64,000 nt of DNA from Bifidobacterium thermophilum (GTDB lineage: Bacteria > Actinomycetota > Actinomycetes > Actinomycetales > Bifidobacteriaceae). This document shows positions 27,635-37,265 of the stretch, piece after piece. Numbering within the stretch: the stretch's first letter is position 1; the number at the start of each line of letters is the position of its first letter. Both the position numbers and the translations under genes were made by a program. The notes under the pieces are model-generated. The model had not been told where the DNA came from. It did no database searches and was given only the letters and a program-made list of their open reading frames with translations. The stretch is taken from positions 248,001 to 312,000 of the forward strand of contig JGZV01000004.1 of assembly GCA_000741495.1 (NCBI GenBank). Direction: 5' to 3'.

Positions 27635-27741
27635 GGTCACGACACACCGCGTGCAGCCACGCATGAGCTTCTCACCGAGAGTAGAACCTTTGACGTTCAC
27701 CAAATCGCCGGAAAAGTCGAACAACACAACACGTATGAGCT

Positions 27742-27747
27742 ATAGTG
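27742..27747 (+). promoter_or_regulatory. -10 candidate for pilB
   Basis: TATAGT (five of six to consensus) on the plus strand, 75 bp upstream of the pilB ATG, with only a weak -35 candidate. Together with the pilA2 -10 box it would make this a divergent promoter pair controlling pilins and motors. Confidence 0.4.
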
Positions 27748-27822
27748 AAAGTGAATCAGTCGGCACGGTATTTCCGCATCCCCATGCAGTGGCGTATGGG
27801 GCACAGCAGAGGGAGAGAAGTC

Positions 27823-29583
27823 ATGAGCGCCTCAGGTGGATTCTTCTCATTCGGACGAAAGAACAACGAGGACGACCATACCCCCGAACCAACCTCCAAC
27901 ATCGGGGCAACCTATGGCAACACCCCGGACCCCAACACTCCGGGCACCAACACGGTATTCACGCCGAGCACGCCGCGGCACGCCGCCACCAGCCCGGACT
28001 CCCCCGACGACACCGAGAGCGAAGAAACCGGTGTTGTTGACGAGCAGACCGAGCGTGACAAGGCGATGGACCTTGCGCGGCATATGAGCCTGCCGTTCGT
28101 TGACTTGGACGAATACCAGGTCGATCCAAGCGTCGTCAACATGGTGCCTGACGATTTATGCCGCCGCAGCAAGCTGCTACCGATCTCCATCATCAATGGG
28201 CGGCTCGCCCTCGCCATGGCTAGGCCGAACGACTTCGCCGCCATCGACGACATTTCCGCGTCCACCGGCATGCAAGTCATCCCCATGGTCGCCACCGCGT
28301 CGCAAGTCCAAGCAGCCATCAACCGGTTCCTGCGCGCCAACGCCGAGCTCAACGAAATCTCGCACGAAGTGGCGGCCAGCGCCAAGAAAATCGTCGACAC
28401 TTCAAACGATGAGGAAGAAGACGTCTCCCCCGTCGCCAGGTTCGTCAACCTGCTCATCAACCAGGCCATCGACGACAACTGCTCCGATATTCATATCGAA
28501 CCGCAGGAAGACGGCCTCGAAGTACGCTACCGTATCGACGGCGTGCTCCACGTGTTCCAGAAAGCCCCGAAAGCCATGATCCAAGGCGTCATCAGCCGTA
28601 TCAAAGTCATGGCCGACCTTGATATCGGCGAGCGCCGCAAACCACAGGACGGTCGTATTACCGTGCGCCATGCGGGCAAGAGCGTGGATTTGCGTGTGGC
28701 CACGCTGCCGACCGTGTGGGGCGAAACAGTGGTCATGCGTATTCTCTCCACGCCTGCAGGAAACCTCAAAGTGGAGGATCTGAACTTCTCGAAGCGTAAT
28801 TTCGAGGTGTTCCAGAAAGCGTATAGCAGGCCGTACGGCATGGTATTGGTCACCGGTCCGACCGGTTCCGGTAAGTCCACCACCCTGTATGCGACGTTGG
28901 GTGATGTGGCGAAACCGGAAATCAACATCATCACCGTTGAAGACCCGGTGGAATTCCGTATGCGCGGCATCAACCAGGTGCAGGTGAACAACAAGGCCGG
29001 ACTGACCTTCGCCGCGGCATTGCGTTCCATTCTGCGTGCCGACCCGGATGTGGTGCTTATCGGCGAGATTCGAGACCAGGAGACCGCAACCATTGCTATT
29101 GAAGCGTCGCTGACCGGCCATTTGGTGTTGTCCACGCTGCACACCAATGATGCGCCGAGCGCCGTGACACGACTCAGCGAAATGGGTGTGGAGCCGTTCC
29201 TGGTGAGCTCGTCTCTGGCCGCGGTGATGGCCCAGCGTTTGGCACGCCGCTTGTGCAAGCGGTGCCGCAAGGAAGACAAAGCCACCCCGGCTGAGCTTGC
29301 CATGATGGGTATTCCGTACAAGCCGGGTGACGAACTGCCGACCGTGTGGCGGCCGGTCGGATGCCGTGAATGTTCCAACACCGGGTATAAGGGCCGTGTA
29401 GCCATCCAGCAGGTGATGGGCGTGGACACCACCATGGAAGAGCTCATCGCCAAGGGCGCCACCTCATTGGAAATCGAGGAGGCCGCCAAGGCGAACGGCA
29501 TGACCAGTTTGCGTGAAGACGGTTGGGCGAAAGCCTTGGCGGGCATCACCTCAGTGGAAGAGGTGTTGCGCGTTACCGTATGA
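27823..29583 (+). CDS. pilB: PilB type IV pilus extension ATPase
   Basis: A hexameric secretion ATPase powering pilin polymerisation. The start at 27823 follows GGGAGAG; upstream in-frame ATGs lack a site. An N-terminal domain (about residues 95-190) follows a disordered Pro/Thr-rich start. The ATPase core shows Walker A GPTGSGKSTT near residue 345, the Asp box, Walker B (VVLIGEIRDQETA) and the His box. The PilB-type zinc site is CKRC (about 477) with CREC (about 513). 586 residues. It diverges from the pilA2 operon and precedes pilT by about 100 bp. Confidence 0.96.
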   Translation: MSASGGFFSFGRKNNEDDHTPEPTSNIGATYGNTPDPNTPGTNTVFTPSTPRHAATSPDSPDDTESEETGVVDEQTERDKAMDLARHMSLPFVDLDEYQVDPSVVNMVPDDLCRRSKLLPISIINGRLALAMARPNDFAAIDDISASTGMQVIPMVATASQVQAAINRFLRANAELNEISHEVAASAKKIVDTSNDEEEDVSPVARFVNLLINQAIDDNCSDIHIEPQEDGLEVRYRIDGVLHVFQKAPKAMIQGVISRIKVMADLDIGERRKPQDGRITVRHAGKSVDLRVATLPTVWGETVVMRILSTPAGNLKVEDLNFSKRNFEVFQKAYSRPYGMVLVTGPTGSGKSTTLYATLGDVAKPEINIITVEDPVEFRMRGINQVQVNNKAGLTFAAALRSILRADPDVVLIGEIRDQETATIAIEASLTGHLVLSTLHTNDAPSAVTRLSEMGVEPFLVSSSLAAVMAQRLARRLCKRCRKEDKATPAELAMMGIPYKPGDELPTVWRPVGCRECSNTGYKGRVAIQQVMGVDTTMEELIAKGATSLEIEEAAKANGMTSLREDGWAKALAGITSVEEVLRVTV

Positions 29584-29680
29584 CCGTATGATTGTATGGC
29601 CGCCCGCCTGTTGCCACGAGCGCCAGACGGGCGGCCCGAAGACTTCATCCTCTCAATTACACTGACGTAAAGGACCGGAC

Positions 29681-32035
29681 ATGACCGATGACAATAACAC
29701 CAACCCCACGTGGGATGAGTATTCAGGTGAAGACAGCGGGTATCTCGCCGATCTCAAAGGCGTGACCTTCCCCAGCACCGCCCCCGATTTCAGCGATGAT
29801 CCCAAGCGGGGACGCCACTCTTCCGACGAGGACGCTTTACAAGCCACCGACCCGCAGATGCAAAGCATTTTCAGCGTATTGAACACGCCCGACCATGTGA
29901 TGCATGTGACAGAAAACGACTTGCCGCAATCCATCAGGGATGATGAGCGCAAACGCAAAGAAGAGGAAGAGAAAGCACGCGCCGAAGCCCAAGCCCAAGC
30001 GGAAGCCGAGCGGGAAGCGCAGGAGGCGGCAGCCGCGGAAGCACGAGCGCGGGCAGTCCGCGAAGCGGAAGCCGCCCGAGCTGCACAGCGCGAAGCTGAA
30101 CTGCAACGGCAGAAAGAAGCTGAACTCGCTGCGGCACGCGGACAAGTCCGCCAGCAGGAACAGGCACGCGAAGCGGCATTACGCCAACGTCAAGCCGAAG
30201 AGCAGGCTGCGGCACAAGCAGCTGCTCGAGCCGCAGCACAGGAGGAGGAACGCCGCAAGCGGCAACTGCAAGCCGAATCCCCGTATCCTGAGAAAACCGC
30301 GGAATCCGGGTTCCTTGGCAATGACACCGCTTTGAAAGCGCGGCAAAGCTACTCGCAAACCGCTCCCACCGCGCAGGACGTGCATAGCGCCCAGAATGCA
30401 CAGGGCAACGCTCAAAGCGCTCAGACCGATCACCGTGACGACACCGTTGCGGCAGAGCATACCCACACCGCAAACCAAGGGGGACACCAACCGCTGTTCG
30501 CCAATCCAGCGAAGAAACAAGCGAACGCCGACAACGGGCACTCCCCCGCGTCGAACCCAACACCACAACAAGCCGAACAAGCAAGGAACAGCACCATGAA
30601 TCGCTCCTTCTGGCATCAGCGTGACGCGCGCAAAGTCGCACCCGCCGAACCTGACCCGCGTACCGCACAAACCCAAGCCATGCCGCGTGTGGCAGCCGCC
30701 GCAGCATCCCCCAACCTGATGTCCGGCATGCCGCGGCAAGCGGAATCCATCGGCCTGCGCCAACCGGCCGCACCAGGAGCGTACGGGCGTCCAACAGACC
30801 CCAACCCCATCGGGGAAGCAACCATGCGAGTCGCCCGGCCAGCCAACCCGAACCAGCCAACCTTCATTGTTCCGCAAACCAACGGCAAAGACGGCAAACC
30901 CACCTCCACCAAAGAGCAGAAGGAACGGGCCGCACTCGTCGCGAAAACCATGCGCGAAGAATACCCGGACGCCGATGAGGAATTCGTGGCCGCTGTCGAA
31001 CAGCTGGTCGAACTGAAAGCATCCGACTTGCACCTAGTGGTCGGCGACCATCCGATGCTCCGCGTGGACGGCAAACTCCAGCCCGCACAGCACACCAGTG
31101 TGTGGGACAAAGAGCATACGCTCGCCGCCACACGCGTCATCACCACCGACGAGGAGCTCTCCCGCTTCGAACGCGACCTGGAACTCGACGTATCCTTCTC
31201 CATCGGCGAGCTGGTGCGATTCCGTGTCAACGTGTACCAGGACCGTTCCGGCGTAAGCATCGCCCTGCGAACCATTCCGCTGGAAATCAAGGATGCGCAG
31301 CAGCTCGGCCTCGACCCGCGCATCGCCAACCTCGCGTTGCTGCCGCGTGGCCTCGTGCTGGTGTGCGGCCCTACCGGTTCCGGTAAGTCCACCACCCTTG
31401 CGGCAATCGTGGACAAGGCGAACCGTGAGCGGCACGACCACATCATCACCATCGAGGACCCGATCGAATTCGTACACCACCACAAGAACTGCATTGTCAG
31501 CCAGCGTGAAGTCGGCACCGATACGCTGAGCTTCGCCGAAGCGCTCAAACACGCGCTTCGTGAAGACCCTGACATCATCATGGTCGGCGAGCTTCGAGAC
31601 CTCGAAACCATCTCCACCGCACTAACCGCAGTGGAAACCGGCCACCTGGTGTTCGCCACCCTGCACACGCAGGACGCGGCCAGCACCGTCGACCGTCTCA
31701 TCGACGTGTACCCGGAAAACCAGCAGCAACAGATCCGCGTACAGGTGGCATCCACCCTGCAGGCCGTCATTGTGCAAACCCTGCTGCCGCGTGCCGAAGG
31801 CCGTGGCCGCGTGCCCGCCACCGAAGTCATGTACGCCACGCCCGCCATCGCGGCACTGATTCGCGGCGAGAAAGCCTACCAGATCCGCAGCCAGCTGCAG
31901 TCCGGAGCCGACAAGGGCATGCACACGCTCGACCAGGATCTCGCGCGTCTGGTCAACGAAGGCAAGGTCAAGTACGAGGACGCCCTGACCCGTGTACAGG
32001 TCAAGGAGGACTTCGACAAGATGACCACGCACTGA
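29681..32035 (+). CDS. pilT: PilT retraction ATPase with very long N-terminal extension
   Basis: PilT depolymerises pili for retraction. Residues from about 425 to 784 form a full PilT: SDLHLVVGDHPMLRVDG, Walker A GPTGSGKSTT near 563, IEDPIEFVHHH, Walker B DIIMVGELRDLET, and ATLHTQDAASTVDRLID. Ordinary PilT is about 350 residues, so the first 420 are extra: an acidic start, a highly charged Ala/Glu/Arg/Gln coiled coil at about 87-200, then a low-complexity linker rich in Gln, Ala and Pro. The extension is in frame and its ribosome site (AAAGGA) is at 29681, so it is probably translated. Confidence 0.94.
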   Translation: MTDDNNTNPTWDEYSGEDSGYLADLKGVTFPSTAPDFSDDPKRGRHSSDEDALQATDPQMQSIFSVLNTPDHVMHVTENDLPQSIRDDERKRKEEEEKARAEAQAQAEAEREAQEAAAAEARARAVREAEAARAAQREAELQRQKEAELAAARGQVRQQEQAREAALRQRQAEEQAAAQAAARAAAQEEERRKRQLQAESPYPEKTAESGFLGNDTALKARQSYSQTAPTAQDVHSAQNAQGNAQSAQTDHRDDTVAAEHTHTANQGGHQPLFANPAKKQANADNGHSPASNPTPQQAEQARNSTMNRSFWHQRDARKVAPAEPDPRTAQTQAMPRVAAAAASPNLMSGMPRQAESIGLRQPAAPGAYGRPTDPNPIGEATMRVARPANPNQPTFIVPQTNGKDGKPTSTKEQKERAALVAKTMREEYPDADEEFVAAVEQLVELKASDLHLVVGDHPMLRVDGKLQPAQHTSVWDKEHTLAATRVITTDEELSRFERDLELDVSFSIGELVRFRVNVYQDRSGVSIALRTIPLEIKDAQQLGLDPRIANLALLPRGLVLVCGPTGSGKSTTLAAIVDKANRERHDHIITIEDPIEFVHHHKNCIVSQREVGTDTLSFAEALKHALREDPDIIMVGELRDLETISTALTAVETGHLVFATLHTQDAASTVDRLIDVYPENQQQQIRVQVASTLQAVIVQTLLPRAEGRGRVPATEVMYATPAIAALIRGEKAYQIRSQLQSGADKGMHTLDQDLARLVNEGKVKYEDALTRVQVKEDFDKMTTH

Positions 32036-32050
32036 TTTGTACGCATTGCT

Positions 32051-32142
32051 GGTTTCGCCGCTGGTGCCGAAACGCAAGCGGCGAAACCCCTGAAATACAT
32101 AACGCTGGTGTCGTTGAGCACATGTTCAACGACACCAGCGTT
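32051..32142. terminator. Tandem hairpins between pilT and the GT-C gene
   Basis: Two perfect hairpins lie between convergent genes: arms 32051-32062 with 32077-32088 (12 bp), and 32101-32117 with 32126-32142 (17 bp, 8-nt loop). They suit a bidirectional terminator. Confidence 0.75.
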
Positions 32143-32200
32143 GCGTATAAGAAACCATGTTGTGTGGGCGCGCCGCAGTGACGTGCCCACACACAGCCGG

Positions 32201-34078
32201 CTATCCCCTCGGAGCTCCCGGATGATTCGCCCACACGGAATCATCGATACCAGAAGCCGGCGGATCCTTATGGAAAATCTTCTTGTAGATGTCCTTGCGG
32301 ATGTAAATCTCGACTTCTCCGCGATGCCAGGTATCCTTCCACGGAGAGACTGTAGTGGTAATGTAATACTTCACATAATCATTGCGGTCATAGCCGAGTG
32401 TCGTAAAATAAAACGGCTCATATATCGTGTCATAAAACTCAGGCTCAGGCTTGGACCGCCAGTCGGCGATATCCTGCGCGGCACGCTGCTTCTGGTCGAT
32501 CATCCACTCCCACGACATATACGTACGTCCACGATAGGGATTGCCTATCAGATTGCTATCAAAATACGGGTTTGCAACCATCAGCGATCCGCCTGACCAC
32601 GATGTGAAATCCGCACACTTTTCCGTCTTACTCGCGCAGTACACATTCCCGTTCTGCGCCTTATACCACTGGTTGAAGGAACTATTCGGAACCTTCGAGG
32701 ATATTCGGCTCCACCCGGTCATCCAACGGTAATGCTCCAAATGGTAGCGTTCGATGAACGAGGCTACTGCACGGGAACTGCTATAGGCATAGCGAATATC
32801 GCAGATACTTGAATACGCGGTCCAATACACGCCAATCAACAACGGCAGCACGACCAGCACCGAACACGCACGAGCGCATCGACGAGCATAACGTTCCCCA
32901 CGCCGCTCCGCAACAGCCTTCATACCGGCATCCCAACGGGATACCAGCCGCCTGGGGATATCGTCACGAGACAACGGCCGCCGGGCGCAGCACATGGTGA
33001 GTACCATGAGCAGATAGCCAAGCACCACGCCGATATGGTGCGCGTACGCGTGTGAACAGAACACCAGGCTCAACACCGTGTACGGGACAAACAATTCAGC
33101 CAGCAAGCCACGCCTGCGGGCGATCCATCCCAGTACCGCCCACATGAGCAGCGATACCACAGCGGCATACACTAAGTCAGTCCACGCAGGACGCATGAAC
33201 AAGATGTTGATGTCATCGGTAAATGAAGTGAACAGCGTATCCGAAGGGAAGAATAGCCACACATACCCCCATCGCTGCACCCACGGGACAATCGGCGCAT
33301 TCACATCAAGAATACCGTGGTACACGTTCTTCGCCGGCAGCACGTCCAACAGCAAGGCCACCGCAACAGCCAACAGTGTCAGCCATGCCACGAATCTGGC
33401 TGGAGACGACACCAGATTCCGCATCATCGCGCGTATACCACCATGTTTCGCGGAAAGCAGCACATCAAGCACCCATATGATAGCGAGACCGGCACAAATC
33501 GCCAGACCATACGAACTGGCCAAGCACAGCAGTATCATGCTCAGCACCAGTCGCCAAGGATGCTCGTCCTTGTGCTCCCAAGCGAGACCGATCAGCAACA
33601 TCGCGGCAATAATCAACGCATACGGACGCGAAATCACGCCATACTGATAGCACAAGAAATACGTGAACGGCAGTACCACTTTCAGCAATTCAGGCAACGC
33701 CGTGCGGAAGACCAGTAGCCAAATCATCAGGGCGGCGGTCAGCAGCTGCACGCCTTTCAGACCGATCTCATACGGAACGCCGGTCTTCGCGGGAATCGCC
33801 AGCAGTGTCCACCACAGTGGGGGATGCCCCTCGTAATGCGTGCGAGAAAACAGCAAATCATGCCAAGAACAATCGCGGGCAATCAGCCATGACTGCGCTT
33901 CATCAAACCACGGCTCATGGAAACACATCACCGTGATCACCACAGCAAGATACGCCACCAACACCCCAAGATGAAGCAGATTCTTTGGGACAGCCAGCCA
34001 CTTGCGAATACGGTACATACAACGCTCATCAGCAGACCGCCGCGAGGTCGAGATGCTCATTCCAACAGCGTTACTCAT
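32201..34078 (-). CDS. GT-C-like integral membrane glycosyltransferase (putative)
   Basis: About 625 residues with a dozen or so hydrophobic segments in the first 420, then a soluble extracytoplasmic domain. The first loop after helix 1 reads FHEPWFDEAQSWLIARD, the acidic DEA pattern of GT-C/PMT-like transferases that use polyprenyl-phosphate sugars, and EGHPPLWW follows. Start: ATG at 34078 with GAAGGG eight bases upstream, inside the acyltransferase end (8-base overlap), preferred to a GTG three codons earlier. Convergent with pilT. A role in glycosylating pilins or other surface proteins is an inference from proximity. Family is moderately secure, substrate unknown. Confidence 0.65.
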   Translation of the reverse strand: MSNAVGMSISTSRRSADERCMYRIRKWLAVPKNLLHLGVLVAYLAVVITVMCFHEPWFDEAQSWLIARDCSWHDLLFSRTHYEGHPPLWWTLLAIPAKTGVPYEIGLKGVQLLTAALMIWLLVFRTALPELLKVVLPFTYFLCYQYGVISRPYALIIAAMLLIGLAWEHKDEHPWRLVLSMILLCLASSYGLAICAGLAIIWVLDVLLSAKHGGIRAMMRNLVSSPARFVAWLTLLAVAVALLLDVLPAKNVYHGILDVNAPIVPWVQRWGYVWLFFPSDTLFTSFTDDINILFMRPAWTDLVYAAVVSLLMWAVLGWIARRRGLLAELFVPYTVLSLVFCSHAYAHHIGVVLGYLLMVLTMCCARRPLSRDDIPRRLVSRWDAGMKAVAERRGERYARRCARACSVLVVLPLLIGVYWTAYSSICDIRYAYSSSRAVASFIERYHLEHYRWMTGWSRISSKVPNSSFNQWYKAQNGNVYCASKTEKCADFTSWSGGSLMVANPYFDSNLIGNPYRGRTYMSWEWMIDQKQRAAQDIADWRSKPEPEFYDTIYEPFYFTTLGYDRNDYVKYYITTTVSPWKDTWHRGEVEIYIRKDIYKKIFHKDPPASGIDDSVWANHPGAPRG

Positions 34079-35387
34079 GATATTCACCCTTCTGTGTCGT
34101 CCACGAGCCCTTCACCGGTTGAAGCGAAGCACGCAGCCATTGTGCAAGCCTGCAACCGCACAGCCAACGATACGTCGCATCAAACCAAGTATTGAAATGC
34201 TTATCAATAGTCATTGCAAACAACAGCTGACGAAGAATGTCAACAATTGTGCCGAAAATAACCACACCTAGAATGACAGCAATAAATATGGGGATAGGTG
34301 CCTTCTGTTTCGCAATCTGTTCTACTGATAGAATATCAGTCCATAACATATCTCGAAGGAGCACATTGTCATGGAACAAGTACACTCCGAACATTGCAGA
34401 GGCGAAGATATTCACTGCGATGATGTGACGATGACAGCGAACAACAAGCGAGACCACGCCGAAGGCGACAAGCAACACGGGGAGTTTCCCCTCATTAGTT
34501 AAGTACAAATGACCGAAATCGATATAGCTTCGATTTCCCGTGTATTTAAAGGCAACCTCGCAAGAGATAATGTGTATGGCAAGTATCAGACATCCCATCA
34601 AAGTTATGAGCCAAGCTGAAGAAACTGAAATCTCACGCAAATACCATCGATAATACGACAACAATATATACAGGTAAATAAAATATAGAAAATTCCGTTC
34701 AGGGAATTGCCACATCCCATATCGCGTCAGACCATACCAGATACCCCAAATCACGAATAACAGCAATGCCAAACGGGCATGCAATACAGGTCCAAGAGCG
34801 CGCAATCCCGTCGTGACGAATGGGTATACCAACAGAAACAAGATATACGCCGTTGCATACCAATTCGAGCCCGATGAGACGGGAAACACGCTACCGATAA
34901 TACTCTCCAACGGCAATGACGCGTTCGGAACAATAACATGATATTCTACAAGAAAAACAACATTATAAAGCAATACTTCAAGTTCAAGATAGCATGCTTT
35001 TCGCAATGATGCCCGAAATGTTGGCGCTTTACGCTCGCATAAATACCAAGCTGTAATGAGGAAAAAAATAGCGACGCCAGTCTTCCCAAACGAATTTACC
35101 ACCAACAAGAAGATTCCAAATGCAGATGAGCCGAGAAGCATATTCGTGCCTACAGCACCATACAAATATGCGTGATACGCAACAATCATCGCCATAGCGA
35201 CGATGCGCAAGCCCTCAACACCTGACTCACGGCTCCTCCATCGTCGTATTACGGGGCTGAACGGTGAGGATGAAGAAGTATCGCGCGATGATGAACGTGA
35301 TCCCTTGAGGATCTCCGCAGCGTGGATTCCAGCACGGCTTTCAGAATCTGCGGATGCCATCGTTTGCACATTGTTTGCTGGATTCAA
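34071..35387 (-). CDS. Acyltransferase-3 family membrane protein
   Basis: About ten hydrophobic segments and the family start GLRIVAMAMIVAYHAYLYGA, with the putative catalytic His. FGKTGVAIFFLITAWYLCERK and FGVYLFHDNVLL also fit acyltransferase-3 proteins that O-acetylate surface glycans. Codon use is clearly more AT-rich than the flanking genes, which suggests horizontal origin. Start: a TTG at 35387 with AAGGGA five bases upstream, or an ATG at 35360 with no site. It overlaps the GT-C gene by eight bases, so the two probably form one unit. Confidence 0.75.
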   Translation of the reverse strand: MNPANNVQTMASADSESRAGIHAAEILKGSRSSSRDTSSSSPFSPVIRRWRSRESGVEGLRIVAMAMIVAYHAYLYGAVGTNMLLGSSAFGIFLLVVNSFGKTGVAIFFLITAWYLCERKAPTFRASLRKACYLELEVLLYNVVFLVEYHVIVPNASLPLESIIGSVFPVSSGSNWYATAYILFLLVYPFVTTGLRALGPVLHARLALLLFVIWGIWYGLTRYGMWQFPERNFLYFIYLYILLSYYRWYLREISVSSAWLITLMGCLILAIHIISCEVAFKYTGNRSYIDFGHLYLTNEGKLPVLLVAFGVVSLVVRCHRHIIAVNIFASAMFGVYLFHDNVLLRDMLWTDILSVEQIAKQKAPIPIFIAVILGVVIFGTIVDILRQLLFAMTIDKHFNTWFDATYRWLCGCRLAQWLRASLQPVKGSWTTQKGEYHE

Positions 35388-35882
35388 CGCAATCCCTTAT
35401 CTCTTATTCTCTAGCTCTCTCAGGGCGGCACACTCTACCACGTTGGAATCGCGCGCCATGCTGTGTCCAACGACGGCAATCCCGACATTAGGATGCAATC
35501 GCTGTCATTGTTTCACACTGTACAACATGCTGCCAACCGTGGACGGAATGTATCATTCGGTGGAACGGAGCAAAGCGTGGGCCGGAGCGGGTTCCCAGTG
35601 CTGGACGGGCTCTTCGATTCCACAGCGGGCAGTTGCGCGGGTAATGCGCGTGGTATGGAAAAGTAACCATGGAACAAAACGATCCGGCGGATTGGGCAGC
35701 GATGCCACATCGTTGATGTTCCGCGGTTCTGTGATATGTGAGGATAGCGAGCGCCGCACGATGCAACCGCCAAGGTCTCCACATCCGCAATATCGCATAC
35801 CGAAATGCGTCGTACGGAACGGGAGCCGGAGCAAGGTGCCCGTGTCCACGGCGAACCTTAGCATGGCACCCGTAATGCAGTG
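35388..35882. other. Intergenic region before the TPP riboswitch
   Basis: About 495 bp between the divergent acyltransferase gene and the thiamine riboswitch. I see no convincing coding region and no copies of the palindrome families. It must contain the promoter of the thi transcript, but no clear -35/-10 pair could be chosen. Confidence 0.4.
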
Positions 35883-35968
35883 CAGGGGAGCCGAACCGGA
35901 AGGCTAGGCTGAGAAAGGCATGACGCCTGACCCTTAGAACCTGTTGGTTAGAACCATCGTAGGGAGCA
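35883..35968 (+). ncRNA. TPP riboswitch (THI element)
   Basis: The conserved core is visible in order: GGGGAGCC at the 5' side, GGCTGAGA, a variable P3 stem, ACCCTTAGAACCTGTT, then the P1 return strand TAGGGAGCA. TPP binding would report thiamine status. The last element (AGGGAG, 35961-35966) is also the ribosome site of thiM, starting at 35973, so control is probably at translation initiation. Confidence 0.93.
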
Positions 35969-35972
35969 GCAC

Positions 35973-37007
35973 ATGAGCCTGAACGTCTCATCTGACCAGT
36001 CATATCAGCCATACCATTGCGTCGCCGCACCCATTGGCATGGGCGGATCGTCACCGACTCCATCCGCGGCGGCACCGGTCGTTCCAACGCCAAACACCGC
36101 AGCATCACAGTCCGGCGAAACCCAACCGCATATCGATGACCTGCGCCACCGGATCGAAACAGCAACCACGCGAGTACGCGGCACCACCCCGCTCGCGCAA
36201 TCCTTCACGAACTTCGTGACCATCAATCTGGTCGCCAACGCGCAGCTGGCATCCGGCGGGACCGCAGCCATGAGCTTCCTGCCTGACGACGTGATTGACA
36301 CGGCCGCCATCGCCGGATCCACCTACATCAACGTCGGTACACTGCTGCCGTTCTTCAAGGACGCCCTCACGCAAATCGCCCACCGATTCCACGAGATGAA
36401 GCATCCGTGGGTGCTGGACCCGGTCGCCGCGGGCATCGGCGCCACGCGTACCGCCATTCTCACCGACTTCAAAGCCGCTCCCCCGACCATCGTGCGCGGG
36501 AACGCGTCTGAAACCATCGCGCTTGCCGACATGTGGAGTCTCAATACCAACACCGTCATCGGCGGTGCCAATACCCCCGAACCCAGCACGCGACCGGCCG
36601 GCGTGGAAGCCGTTGACGACGTCGATTCAGCGCAGAATGCCGCGGTCCAGCTCGCCCGATACCTGCGTGACCATAACGGGCTCGGCCATGCCGCAGTGGC
36701 CGTATCCGGCGCAACCGACCTGGTCACCGACGGCGACACCATCTACCGGCTGCCCGGCGGCAGTGCCATGATGACCAAGATCACCGGGGCAGGCTGCTCC
36801 CTTGGCGGCGTCACCGCCACGTATCTTGCCGTCACCGACCCGCTGACCGCGGCAGTCGGCGCATCCGCCCTCTACAACCGTGCCAGCGAGCAGGCCGAAC
36901 GCGTCAGCCACGGTCCGGGCAGTTTCCAAACCGCGTTCCTTGACGCCCTGTGGAACACGAGCGCGCGAACAGTCGCCCAGTCCACAATCACCGCGAGCGC
37001 AGCCTGA
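35973..37007 (+). CDS. thiM: Hydroxyethylthiazole kinase ThiM
   Basis: ThiM phosphorylates 4-methyl-5-(2-hydroxyethyl)thiazole for thiamine salvage. The ribokinase-fold enzyme shows SFTNFVTINLVANAQLASGGTAAM, HPWVLDPVAAGIGATRT, IVRGNASETIALA and the C-terminal anion hole KITGAGCSLGGVTATYLA with its catalytic Cys. The N-terminus carries about 50 extra residues rich in Pro, Ser and Thr before the kinase domain. 344 residues. Directly controlled by the TPP riboswitch, with thiE-thiD next. Confidence 0.94.
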   Translation: MSLNVSSDQSYQPYHCVAAPIGMGGSSPTPSAAAPVVPTPNTAASQSGETQPHIDDLRHRIETATTRVRGTTPLAQSFTNFVTINLVANAQLASGGTAAMSFLPDDVIDTAAIAGSTYINVGTLLPFFKDALTQIAHRFHEMKHPWVLDPVAAGIGATRTAILTDFKAAPPTIVRGNASETIALADMWSLNTNTVIGGANTPEPSTRPAGVEAVDDVDSAQNAAVQLARYLRDHNGLGHAAVAVSGATDLVTDGDTIYRLPGGSAMMTKITGAGCSLGGVTATYLAVTDPLTAAVGASALYNRASEQAERVSHGPGSFQTAFLDALWNTSARTVAQSTITASAA

Positions 37008-37265
37008 CACGACGCACCGCACGGCCATCAGCTCACCCGTTTCATCCGGCCTGTCAACCCAGCAACGTGGCGCTCCGGTGATAAGCGGATGCAGCGCCTT
37101 CATCCCGCGGCAACATCAAGCAAACGTAATCATAATGCCGGTTGATATCCCTACACCATCGCCGGTATCAAGCGGATGAATCGTTAGCATACTCGCCCAG
37201 TCCCCAAGAACGCATCAACCACACGTCGGGAACCCAAAGCAGCTCCCATCAACAGAAGGAACACC

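Noticed and set aside
35203-35907. Plus-strand open frame before the thiamine cluster
   Set aside because: It begins inside the acyltransferase gene on the opposite strand, runs into the TPP riboswitch and has no recognisable protein features.
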